Source: Dehalococcoidia bacterium (GTDB lineage Bacteria; Chloroflexota; Dehalococcoidia; JAUYDP01). Taken from it: a DNA stretch of 17,688 nt. The translations under genes were made by a program, and so were the position numbers. The notes beneath the pieces are model-generated. The model made no database searches. It saw only the letters and a program-made list of their open reading frames with translations, and was not told the DNA's origin. Positions within the stretch are counted from its first letter, which is position 1; the number at the start of each line of letters is the position of its first letter. Of this stretch, positions 1 to 6,814 are shown piece after piece. The stretch is from NCBI GenBank assembly GCA_030691805.1, contig JAUYDP010000387.1, positions 1-17,688 on the forward strand, written 5' to 3'.

Positions 1-354
1 GTGGGAGCCTTCTATGCCTACTACAACGGCTTCATCGGGCCGGAGATATTCTCCATCGTCAGTGTGGACACCGTGGTACTGGTCATGCTCATGTTTGGCG
101 GCATGGGGACCCTCCTTGGACCGGTCCTGGGAGGAGCGATTTTCACCGTGGTGAACGAGATTGTTAGACCTCTTGGTCCCCTAAATTTACTGGTTTACGG
201 GGCGTTCCTGGTCATCCTCTTCGTCCTATTCCGAGAGGGGTTGGTCGCTGCTATTCAAAGGGTCGCCGAAAAGTTGGCCTCACGTAAGTCCTCAGACCCC
301 CCTTCGAGCCTGCCCTCACCAACCTCAGGGAGAGCCAGGGCGAGCCATGATTGA
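1..354 (+). CDS. livM: Branched-chain amino acid ABC transporter permease, LivM type (3' end only)
   Basis: This is the C-terminal 117 residues of an inner-membrane permease of the LivM family, which with LivH, LivG, LivF and a binding protein imports branched-chain amino acids or similar small carboxylates. The visible part has the typical LivM ending: a GAFYAYY segment, FIGPEIFSIVSVDTVVLVML, the conserved loop MFGGMGTLLGPVLGG, then two hydrophobic helices and a charged tail (FREGLVAAIQR). The gene enters from the left edge, so the GTG at base 1 is just a codon of the frame. It ends with TGA, evidence that UGA is a normal stop here. The last ~25 residues (rich in Ser, Pro, Arg) are not conserved in the family. 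Substrate cannot be told from this fragment; the molybdenum hydroxylase subunit downstream could hint at an aromatic or heterocyclic acid. Confidence 0.88.
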   Translation: MGAFYAYYNGFIGPEIFSIVSVDTVVLVMLMFGGMGTLLGPVLGGAIFTVVNEIVRPLGPLNLLVYGAFLVILFVLFREGLVAAIQRVAEKLASRKSSDPPSSLPSPTSGRARASHD

Positions 355-489
355 GGCCTGGCACCGATATATACTAGCCCAAACGTTACAAGCACACGTT
401 ATGGTCGCATCCATCAATGGACCGAGATCGGTCTTGCCAGGATTCATCGGTCGAACGCACCCGTCCTGATAAGTCATTAGGGAGGTCTG

Positions 490-609
490 ATGGCATACTT
501 CCATGGAGTCAAGGTAGCCGTAGGGGCAATCAACTCAAGTAGTGTCCGCCGAGCAGGGCGTTTTGTTCAGGGGTTCCATGTTGAAGAGGGGAGGCCTCTT
601 CGTGACTAA
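490..609 (+). CDS. Possible 39-aa upstream ORF overlapping the start of the next gene
   Basis: An ATG at 490 follows a strong Shine-Dalgarno sequence (GGGAGG, 480-485, four bases upstream). It opens a 39-codon frame starting MAYFHGVKVAVGAINSSS and ending in TAA at 607-609. The stop lies just past the GTG start proposed for the molybdopterin subunit (602), so the two would be translationally coupled. The peptide matches no family I know well; its first residues resemble the start of some phage tail sheath proteins, but this is too short to rely on. It could be a leader peptide, a decayed gene start or chance. Confidence 0.22.
   Translation: MAYFHGVKVAVGAINSSSVRRAGRFVQGFHVEEGRPLRD
588..594 (+). 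promoter_or_regulatory. Ribosome binding site that decides the start of the molybdopterin subunit
   Basis: GGGGAGG lies seven bases before GTG 602. The earlier in-frame GTG (542) and ATG (578) have no comparable site, and protein from 602 begins at the family's usual N-terminus (IGRRLPLLDAEAKATGQARY). Confidence 0.6.
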
Positions 610-2866
610 CCACACGCAAATCGGTAGACGCCTTCCCCTTCTGGACGCGGAGGCGAAGGCCACAGGCCAGGCAAGATATTCTTCCGATGTAGTGCTTCCG
701 AGAATGCTCTACGGAAAGATATTGAGGAGCACTTTGCCGCACGCGCGGCTTCTTAGAGTTGATACCTCCCAGGCCGAGAGACTTGCCGGCGTAAAAGCCG
801 TGGTCACCGGTCGTGATACCTCAGGGGTGAAGTACGGCAACGTGGTAGTCCCGGAGGGCTTCAGGGATAGGCTCGCTCTGGCCATAGACAAAGTGCGCTA
901 CATCGGTGATGAGATCGCCGCCGTGGCGGCCGTTGATGAGGACACGGCCCAAGAGGCTCTCGGGCTCATCGAGGTCGAATTCGAGGAGCTCCCGGCCGTC
1001 TTCGACCCCGAGGAGGCCATGAAGCCCGGAGCGCCGCAGATTCACGCGCACGTCGAGCGTAACATAAGCCGCAGACAACTGATGGAATTCGGCGATGTCG
1101 CCAAAAGTTTCCGGGACGCTTACCTGGTAAGGGAAGACCAATTTGCCACACAGGCTACGTCCCACGTTCCCCTGGAGACCCACGGCTGTGTTGCCATGTA
1201 CGAGTCCCCATGTAAGCTAACGCTTTGGACTTCCACCCAAGTCCCCTTTTACGTGCAGGATGACCTGGCCATGACTTTAAAAATGCCCAGGGGCGACATC
1301 AGGGTAATTAAGCCGGTTACCGGCGGAGGCTTCGGAGGTAAAGCTGACGGCATGGATGCCACCGATTTCTGCGCTTCCCTCCTGTCTATCAAGACGGGGC
1401 GCCCTGTGAGAGTAGCTAACACCAGGGAGGAGGAGTTTTCGGCTACCCGAAGGCGCCACCCTATGATCATCCGCTTGAAGACCGCGGTGGCCCGTGACGG
1501 CACGCTTTTGGCCAAAGAGTGCCACCTCATCCTGGATGGGGGGGCTTACAACCATCAAGGCCCAATCACTCCAATGGTCTTCAGCACCCGCTTCATGTTG
1601 CCCTACCGGCAAGAGGCCATTCGTTGTGACGCCAGCCGGGTCTACACTAACAAGTCCCCTTCCAGCGCCATGAGGGGTTTCGGCTCACCCCAAATTCACT
1701 TCGCCCAGGACGTGCAGATGGACCTGATAGCCGGGGACCTGGGTGTGGACCCCCTGGAGTTACGCCTGAAGAACGGTCTGGAAACGGGGGAGACCACTAT
1801 ATCCGGCTTCCATATCTTTAGTTCCGGCTTTAGAGAGACCCTGCGGCGGGTTAGAGGGGTCCGTGTCCCTACGGGAGTCAAGGCTGGCGATGCTTTGGCC
1901 GGCTGGGGTTTGGGCTGTACCGGGTTTCCCTGCGGGACCGGCAGGAGGTCGCATTCAGGCTCTGAGGCCTACTCAGGAGCCACGGTGGTGGCCCACGAGG
2001 ACGGCTCTGTGACACTGCTGACTGGAGCCGCCGACGTAGGCCAGGGGTCAAATACCACTCTCTCCCAGATAGTGGCCGAGGAGCTGGCGATCCCGTTGGA
2101 GCGTGTTAAGACCGTAAGTGCAGATACGGCCATCACCCCCAGGGACTTCGGCGCGTATTCGAGCCGGACCACGATGATGGCTGGGAACGCCGCCTTGGAG
2201 GCTGCGAGGCGAGTGAAGGAGCAACTCCTGGACGCGACTGCCCAGGCCCTGGAGGCCAATGTTTCGGACCTGGTCTTGAAAGACGGGCGGATTGAAGTGA
2301 AGGGTAGCCCGGAAAGGGGCCTCACCTTTGCCGAAGCCGTAGTCGGAGCTCACAGGTCATCGGCAGGAAGAGACGTCAAGGGCGAGGGAGCATTCATCCC
2401 GGTAACAGCAGAGGGGTCCCCCTCCTGGAGCTTTGGCACCAACGCCGCTCACGTTGAAATCGATCGTGAGACCGGCCAGGTTGTGGTCCGGAGGATGGCC
2501 GTTGCCCGCGATTCCGGAGTAGAGATAAACCCCATGGCCGTGGAAGGCCAGATTGAAGGCTCCGTTCATATGGGAATCGGCTTCGCCCTTACCGAGGAAT
2601 TGATGACGCAGCAGGGCCAGGTGCTGAACCCCTCTTTGCTGGACTACAAGGTTGTGACCCCCTTGGAGATGCCACCCATTGACGTGCTGCGCGTGGATGT
2701 AACGGACCCGGTCGGCCCTTTCGGCGCCAAGGAAGTGGGGGAAGGGGCTGTCGGGCCAAATGCCCCAGCCATAGCCAACGCCATCCTTCACGCCGCAGGA
2801 ATCCAGGTAAAGACCCTTCCCATCAAGTCCGAGAGGGTGCTTGAGGCCCTGAAAGAAACGTCATAG
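602..2866 (+). CDS. Xanthine dehydrogenase family protein, molybdopterin-binding (large) subunit
   Basis: This is the large catalytic subunit of a molybdenum hydroxylase (xanthine dehydrogenase / CO dehydrogenase CoxL / 4-hydroxybenzoyl-CoA reductase HcrA superfamily). These enzymes hydroxylate or reduce heterocyclic, aromatic or aldehyde substrates at a Mo-cytosine or Mo-pterin dinucleotide. From GTG 602 the protein has 754 residues, normal for the family. Visible motifs: YIGDEIAAVAA (100-110) in the N-terminal a/b hammerhead domain; GGGFGGK (241-247); AMRGFGSPQ (356-364); ADVGQGSNT (478-485); and KEVGEGA (710-716), whose Glu714 is the expected catalytic base. The NKSPSSAMRGFG segment is more like HcrA than CoxL, which has a Cys-containing active-site loop. 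FeS and FAD subunits, normally encoded beside this one, are absent downstream; upstream is livM. Substrate is not assignable. Confidence 0.9.
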   Translation: MTNHTQIGRRLPLLDAEAKATGQARYSSDVVLPRMLYGKILRSTLPHARLLRVDTSQAERLAGVKAVVTGRDTSGVKYGNVVVPEGFRDRLALAIDKVRYIGDEIAAVAAVDEDTAQEALGLIEVEFEELPAVFDPEEAMKPGAPQIHAHVERNISRRQLMEFGDVAKSFRDAYLVREDQFATQATSHVPLETHGCVAMYESPCKLTLWTSTQVPFYVQDDLAMTLKMPRGDIRVIKPVTGGGFGGKADGMDATDFCASLLSIKTGRPVRVANTREEEFSATRRRHPMIIRLKTAVARDGTLLAKECHLILDGGAYNHQGPITPMVFSTRFMLPYRQEAIRCDASRVYTNKSPSSAMRGFGSPQIHFAQDVQMDLIAGDLGVDPLELRLKNGLETGETTISGFHIFSSGFRETLRRVRGVRVPTGVKAGDALAGWGLGCTGFPCGTGRRSHSGSEAYSGATVVAHEDGSVTLLTGAADVGQGSNTTLSQIVAEELAIPLERVKTVSADTAITPRDFGAYSSRTTMMAGNAALEAARRVKEQLLDATAQALEANVSDLVLKDGRIEVKGSPERGLTFAEAVVGAHRSSAGRDVKGEGAFIPVTAEGSPSWSFGTNAAHVEIDRETGQVVVRRMAVARDSGVEINPMAVEGQIEGSVHMGIGFALTEELMTQQGQVLNPSLLDYKVVTPLEMPPIDVLRVDVTDPVGPFGAKEVGEGAVGPNAPAIANAILHAAGIQVKTLPIKSERVLEALKETS

Positions 2867-2964
2867 AACAGCGATCAGCGCTCAGGTTTCGCATTTTTGA
2901 CTTGAAGTATTGTGAACTTCGACAAGGGATTCGACCGTGTGATTGGCATCCAACGGGTTGAACC

Positions 2965-3129
2965 TTAGGGCTTACCGCTCATAATCGCTGGGGCAAGCCC
3001 GTGGTCAAAGGGTACGGGTTTCCCGGCCGTGCCCGAGGACTATGTCGTGGCTCCACTTTGTCGAATAAGAGCAAACCCTGGTCTCTCTAAGACGCTAGCC
3101 ACCTCAGCCGACCTGGCGGGCCGAAGTAT
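2965..3129 (-). pseudogene. hicA: Decayed hicA toxin gene (frameshifted)
   Basis: Right after, and overlapping, the end of hicB on the minus strand is a frame reading LRPARSAEVASVLERPGFALIRQSG, a clear match to the start of HicA mRNA-interferase toxins (S-x-x-E-V-x-x-x-L-E-x-x-G-F-x-x-x-R-Q-x-G-S-H). It breaks at RQSG-ATT-stop. Adding one base after GGA restores SGSHDIVLGHGRETRTL, which contains the family's GSH with the catalytic His, before another stop. A third frame then gives PFDHGLAPAIMSGKP, similar to the HicA C-terminal region. The expected start codon is ATA (3129-3127). So there are at least two frameshifts and no good start: a dead toxin gene. I see the peptide pieces; that they form one former gene is inference. 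Confidence 0.62.
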
Positions 3130-3349
3130 AGACAACGACTTCGACCTCTTCGAGGACGCTCTCCAGCGGCACGGGCTCCCCCAACTGCCTGCGCGCGTCG
3201 ATATGCAGGCGGATGGCATCCTTGATATTCTCCAAGGCCTCTGCATAGGTCTCACCCTGGGTGTAGCAGCCTTGAAGGGTGGGGCACGAGGCCACGAAGA
3301 GCCCATCCTCGTCCTGTTCGATGATTACATTGTACCTGTACGTACTCAT
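3104..3349 (-). CDS. hicB: HicB family antitoxin
   Basis: This 81-residue protein is the antitoxin of a type II HicAB toxin-antitoxin pair. The sequence shows the typical HicB partial RNase-H-like fold: a first strand YRYNVIIEQDEDGLFVASCPTLQGCYTQGETYAEALENIKDAI, with the E/D-DG-x-F/Y-V-A-x-x-P-x-L-x-G-C signature and the amphipathic helix after it. A Gln-Gly-Glu-Pro turn and acidic tail follow; there is no C-terminal DNA-binding domain. ATG 3349 is preceded by AGGGGGAAAGG. The gene ends in TGA and its last bases overlap the broken hicA. With the toxin dead, this antitoxin is an orphan, either in decay or serving an unlinked HicA. A TATATTAT stretch upstream (around 3378-3385, minus strand) could be a -10 element, but no convincing -35 is visible. 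Confidence 0.85.
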   Translation of the reverse strand: MSTYRYNVIIEQDEDGLFVASCPTLQGCYTQGETYAEALENIKDAIRLHIDARRQLGEPVPLESVLEEVEVVVYTSARQVG

Positions 3350-3636
3350 CCTTTCCCCCTCGATCTTGTTCCATGATAATATACCCTATTCCCTTTGGTA
3401 CGTAGCTACCCCGTACTCCCCCCTGACGGGGAAGGGACCCAATTCCAGGGTAGAGTGTCCCTTATCCCAACCAGAGAATGATGACGTGTGGTCCGAGGGC
3501 TACCCCGCGCCAGAGGATACAGACCCGCGTGAGGTCTACCTGGAGCTCGCACTCACGGCTATTGGCCCAAGGCTGATTTTATGCCTTTGGTGGCAGCGGC
3601 ATCTCGGGCCTGGGGGATTAAGGACAAGTTGTTACA

Positions 3637-3657
3637 TGGCAACCCTGAGGGGATTCG
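3637..3657 (+). repeat. Left copy of tRNA-Asp 3'-end repeat (candidate attachment site)
   Basis: These 21 bases match 10526-10546, the 3' end of the tRNA-Asp gene from the T-loop through the CCA, at 19 of 21 positions. The mismatches are A/G (3641 vs 10530) and T/C (3646 vs 10535), both transitions. Similarity stops sharply at the T-loop end, and the flanking sequence cannot fold as a tRNA, so this is only the 3' fragment. That is the classic product of tyrosine-recombinase integration into a tRNA gene. Confidence 0.6.
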
Positions 3658-3858
3658 GGGTAGGCACTACCTGTGTGCTTCGCAAAGCGACTTGGTGAAG
3701 GTACAGTCATTCGCCATGCGCATCATAGCTTCCCTATTCGATTTCGCCGAAGGCAAGAGAGAATGTGGATGTCCCATAAGTCGATAGATAAGCCCTTCAG
3801 TACGAAATCTTACGACAATGGCTTACCAGCGTTCCGCTACCCTTGATCGGGTTAGCCA

Positions 3859-3872
3859 CCCTTGTACAAGGG
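3859..3872. repeat. 14-bp perfect palindrome next to the cassette's last stop codon
   Basis: CCCTTGTACAAGGG is a perfect palindrome directly after the TAG of the 451-aa protein gene (minus strand). It can form a 5-bp stem with a GTAC loop. There is no T-run after it, so it is not a standard intrinsic terminator; it may be a weak transcript end or an operator-like site. Confidence 0.35.
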
Positions 3873-5228
3873 CTAAAGACCAAAAGACCATAGGCAAGCC
3901 CGCTGAAACGAACAAAGCTGAATTAGATCAGATGCCATATCCTGTTTCAGTGCGGCAATACTGGGAGCATCCAGGCGTTTACGGCTGCACCATTGCCCCG
4001 CGTCGACCAATGCGTCTTCCACATCTTTCCAGAGGTCGCTGAATTCACTCGGAGCTCCGCCAGTATCCCATAGACCCGCGTCAATCCCGTAAGCTTTCCA
4101 CCAAAACGCGACTTCGTCCCTACCCACATTTGCTTGTCGAAAATAGCTTGCACAGGCCGCCGAAGCAAGTCGGAGCATGAGGGTGGCTCGGGCAATTACT
4201 GGCAACGCGCCAGCTTCGCCCGAAGAAGAGCCTTTCTGTGCTGCGATAGTCAGAAGCTGAAGGTCCGCAACTTCTTTTTGCCGAACGAGGAAATCCACCA
4301 TTCCCCCAGCCTTCGCGGGGACAGGATAACCCATCGCATTAACTGCCTTCGTCACGAAATCCCGGTGGAACTTGGGTGCGCGTGAAGACCCAGGGAACTT
4401 GCTCCGGAAACCCGTTTCCAGGGCGATCCGAAGAAGATGCCGGTCTAAGATGGAGAAAGAGCCCCCAGTTCCCGGCTCGCATGCCCTCCAGAACTCCGTT
4501 ACCATCGTCAGGCAGTGCATAGCATCAGCTCTTGGGGTTTCCTGCAATCTGGTCGGGCGGTAGCTTACGGTGTTCCGGAGCTCCTGATCCTGAGAAAGAA
4601 CGCGCAAGTCCAGGCTCCAGGCGCGTAGCCAGTTGGCTGCAACAGTTGTTCGTGCCGCTCGGCTGACACCGGCATTCTCTAGCCAGCCGCCAACCGAGGC
4701 ACCGTCAATTCTCAACAATTGCAGGAGCCTAGACGCATTCGGCTTGAGGCTTGCCCAATGCTCCAAGGCCAGCCACGTCAACCCGTGCGTGCCTTCGCCT
4801 CTCACTAAGTGACATGAGCCCGCTGAGTCGATGCATACGTGGTCTTCATTGAATATGCCTATGCCTTCGCTTGCCAAGAATGCAATTGATGCCCTGAGCT
4901 CAGCATAGTACGCCAGGTGAAGCGCACTCGCCCAATCTCCATTCAGCAGCGATGCCACCGCCTGCGAAAGAAACGCCCAGCCATCGGAGCAGTGTAACGG
5001 TATGGATGCCGCCAAGTAAGAGGCCAGCTTCTTCGGATCATGAGCTTGATTTGCCCTTTCGTTCTTGAGAGCTGCAAGAACGTCATTCTTATACCGATTG
5101 TTTCTTAACCAATGGCCGTCTCTAAGATAGGGCCGAAGCTTCCCCATACCAAGCAATATGCTTTCGTAGGAAGCTTTCGCCAGGACAGCGCTCTTTTTCG
5201 CCGACAGTTTTGGTCTTGCTACCGCCAT
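3873..5228 (-). CDS. Unknown 451-aa protein, third gene of methyltransferase/DGQHR cassette
   Basis: I do not recognise this protein. It is 451 residues, soluble, with no signal peptide or membrane segment, and looks largely alpha-helical. It starts with a basic stretch (MAVARPKLSAKKSAVLAKASY). The most distinctive part is a central block, GDWASALHLAYYAELRASIAF followed by LASEGIGIFNEDHVCID and, later, GTHGLTWLALEHW. The paired helices with a Tyr-Tyr and Arg recall HEPN-type proteins, but I see no R-x4-6-H RNase motif, so that link is weak. A later basic part (RHLLRIALETGFRSKFP, then APKFHRDFVTKAV) could bind nucleic acid. It starts five bases after the DGQHR gene, is clearly in one operon with it and the methyltransferase, and ends the operon. 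By position it is the candidate partner or effector; its activity is unknown. Confidence 0.75.
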   Translation of the reverse strand: MAVARPKLSAKKSAVLAKASYESILLGMGKLRPYLRDGHWLRNNRYKNDVLAALKNERANQAHDPKKLASYLAASIPLHCSDGWAFLSQAVASLLNGDWASALHLAYYAELRASIAFLASEGIGIFNEDHVCIDSAGSCHLVRGEGTHGLTWLALEHWASLKPNASRLLQLLRIDGASVGGWLENAGVSRAARTTVAANWLRAWSLDLRVLSQDQELRNTVSYRPTRLQETPRADAMHCLTMVTEFWRACEPGTGGSFSILDRHLLRIALETGFRSKFPGSSRAPKFHRDFVTKAVNAMGYPVPAKAGGMVDFLVRQKEVADLQLLTIAAQKGSSSGEAGALPVIARATLMLRLASAACASYFRQANVGRDEVAFWWKAYGIDAGLWDTGGAPSEFSDLWKDVEDALVDAGQWCSRKRLDAPSIAALKQDMASDLIQLCSFQRACLWSFGL

Positions 5229-5233
5229 GTTAC

Positions 5234-6802
5234 TTACGTCTCATTTTTCTGGTAGCCGAGTTCCATTAGCACCCTTTTGCCGGCTAACCTGACACTCTCG
5301 TCTTCAGAGTTCAGCGCAACGAGCAAGAGCTCTTTCCGTAGCTCCTTGTAACCTCCACTACCCCTGTAAACCATCTGGGCCCGCCGTTGATGGTCCTCCA
5401 GACCCGGTGCTGCTGACGTCCGCCAGTCGAATTTGGCCAGGCATTCCGCGATACTCTTTAAGTAGGCCACTAAGTGACGCCTGCGCCGAAGAGACTTCAG
5501 AGCCCCAGTAACCTCTGTTTCTTCTATTAGGTCACTAGGGCAATCTATCTGCCATTCTGCCAAATCGAGGTCGCTAGCTTGCACAAAGCACAAGTCGTTT
5601 GTTACCTGGAGCACAGCACGCACCCCTTGATCTGTAGCCAAGAGGCTAAAGCGCCCGGAAAAAGCAGGGTCCTCAGAGGACTCCTGAGACGTAATGCCTT
5701 CGCTCTCCTTCCGCAAGGACTTTGCCCAGGGTTCATTGCACCCATTTATCGCGCTCTTGAACTCCTGCCAGACCATGATAAGAAAAGAGGCTTGCTGTAG
5801 CCTGCTCCAGGGCAACACTCCCGCTGATTCGGACAGTTCTTCGCCAAAGAGACCCCCGATCTTAACCCCAGGTCCTTCGCGTCGTTTAACATAGCTAGCC
5901 ATGAGGGATCTGATGAACGCGGCTTGAGTGACATCTCCGCCGCCAGGTTCACCAAGCATATTTATCCTGTCCTTCCAAGGGCTCCCTGGGTGCGCCCAGA
6001 GCACCTCAGTTAGCTCTTGGGCTCCCGTCTCCCGATAAATCCGCGGTCCCTCGAACCTCTCTAGCCATTCCTGAGTGCGCAATAGTGGGTACAAATCGAA
6101 CGCAAGAGAGGCATTGATCCTCTTAGGCTTAATGTTGATTGTCCAAAAAAGATATGCCTGCCAAGTGATATCCAAACCAAGGAATGCCACTACGGGCATT
6201 TCGTAGGTTCCATCGAATTCTTCTTGCTTTTCGAACGCCCACAGGCGATGCTGCCCGTCGATAATCTCAATCGGAGAAGCCTTGCTCGGTCGCCAATCAG
6301 GGGCCTGGCAACCCTGAGGCAGCATCACCTTCGCAGTAGATTGTGATAGCTGACTTACTCTAACAACATCCTTTTCATCAATTATCCGTCCGTAGCGTTT
6401 GCTTCCTGCGGGTAGTATGTTTGCCACAATCGCCGTTGGCAACCATCCAGGCATCTGCAGATCCCCGAAGCGTCCCGACTTGGAATCGTTGTCCTTCAGT
6501 ACCGACCAAGGGAATCCCCCACGCACATATCTGGCAATTTCCCGTGAACGTTCTTCCTCGTGGCGACGCTGTATGCCGAGGTCTTGGGACCGGGGTTTCT
6601 CTGGGCGACGCCGGTATATCCCCGAAAGTCTACGCAGCAGAGCCGCCGAGATGGAGAATACCAAAAAATGGGGTTGCGGTTTGACTCGCCGGTCCCGATC
6701 GGAAAACCTGACCGTTTCCCAATCGTGAAGCCATTGGTGCACGACAATTGCCTGCAACTCATATGGTCCAGTTTCTTTGTCCCAATCACCCTTCGGTCTC
6801 AT
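5234..6802 (-). CDS. DGQHR domain protein (DndB/ParB-like)
   Basis: This 522-residue protein carries the DGQHR domain of the ParB/sulfiredoxin-like superfamily, found in DndB (regulator of DNA phosphorothioation), DpdB of 7-deazaguanine DNA-modification clusters, and many standalone defence-linked proteins. The signature is EIIDGQHRLWAFEKQ, with DGQHR at 182-186. It is followed by MPVVAFLGLDITWQAYLFWT and INIKPKRINASLAFDLYPLL, matching the family's 'F..IN.....V..SL..DL' element. An earlier segment, EEERSREIARYVRGGFPWSVL (from about 82), matches the domain's N-terminal part. The C-terminal half has no assigned fold; its end looks like short helical repeats. It starts 12 bases after the methyltransferase stop with AAGGATGG upstream, and ends five bases before the next start. 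No dndCDE, ssp or dpd genes are visible, so it works in a different setting here. Confidence 0.82.
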   Translation of the reverse strand: MRPKGDWDKETGPYELQAIVVHQWLHDWETVRFSDRDRRVKPQPHFLVFSISAALLRRLSGIYRRRPEKPRSQDLGIQRRHEEERSREIARYVRGGFPWSVLKDNDSKSGRFGDLQMPGWLPTAIVANILPAGSKRYGRIIDEKDVVRVSQLSQSTAKVMLPQGCQAPDWRPSKASPIEIIDGQHRLWAFEKQEEFDGTYEMPVVAFLGLDITWQAYLFWTINIKPKRINASLAFDLYPLLRTQEWLERFEGPRIYRETGAQELTEVLWAHPGSPWKDRINMLGEPGGGDVTQAAFIRSLMASYVKRREGPGVKIGGLFGEELSESAGVLPWSRLQQASFLIMVWQEFKSAINGCNEPWAKSLRKESEGITSQESSEDPAFSGRFSLLATDQGVRAVLQVTNDLCFVQASDLDLAEWQIDCPSDLIEETEVTGALKSLRRRRHLVAYLKSIAECLAKFDWRTSAAPGLEDHQRRAQMVYRGSGGYKELRKELLLVALNSEDESVRLAGKRVLMELGYQKNET

Positions 6803-6814
6803 TCGTGACCATCC

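Larger units (their letters stand above)
3350..3872. other. Gene-free stretch holding an att-like repeat
   Basis: I find no convincing gene in these 523 bases. Open frames on the plus strand (for example one reading EDTDPREVYLELALTAIGPR near 3509-3570) match no family I know and lack a good start. The stretch contains the left att-like repeat (3637-3657), a 14-bp palindrome at its right end, and presumably the promoter of hicB at its left end. It may be scar sequence from insertion and decay. Confidence 0.5.

Noticed and set aside
420..433. Hyphenated palindrome GACCGA-GA-TCGGTC upstream of the molybdopterin subunit
   Set aside because: Short 6-bp arms; no promoter elements fit around it, so an operator claim is not supportable.
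3279..3698. 139-codon plus-strand frame in the gene-free stretch
   Set aside because: It begins opposite hicB, has no ribosome binding site and shows no recognisable domain.
3637..3713. A complete second tRNA at the left att-like repeat
   Set aside because: Only the 3' 21 bases resemble a tRNA; the minus strand upstream cannot form anticodon, D and acceptor stems.
3873..5228. Calling the 451-aa protein a HEPN ribonuclease
   Set aside because: Helical segments look suggestive but the R-x4-6-H motif is not present in a plausible place.
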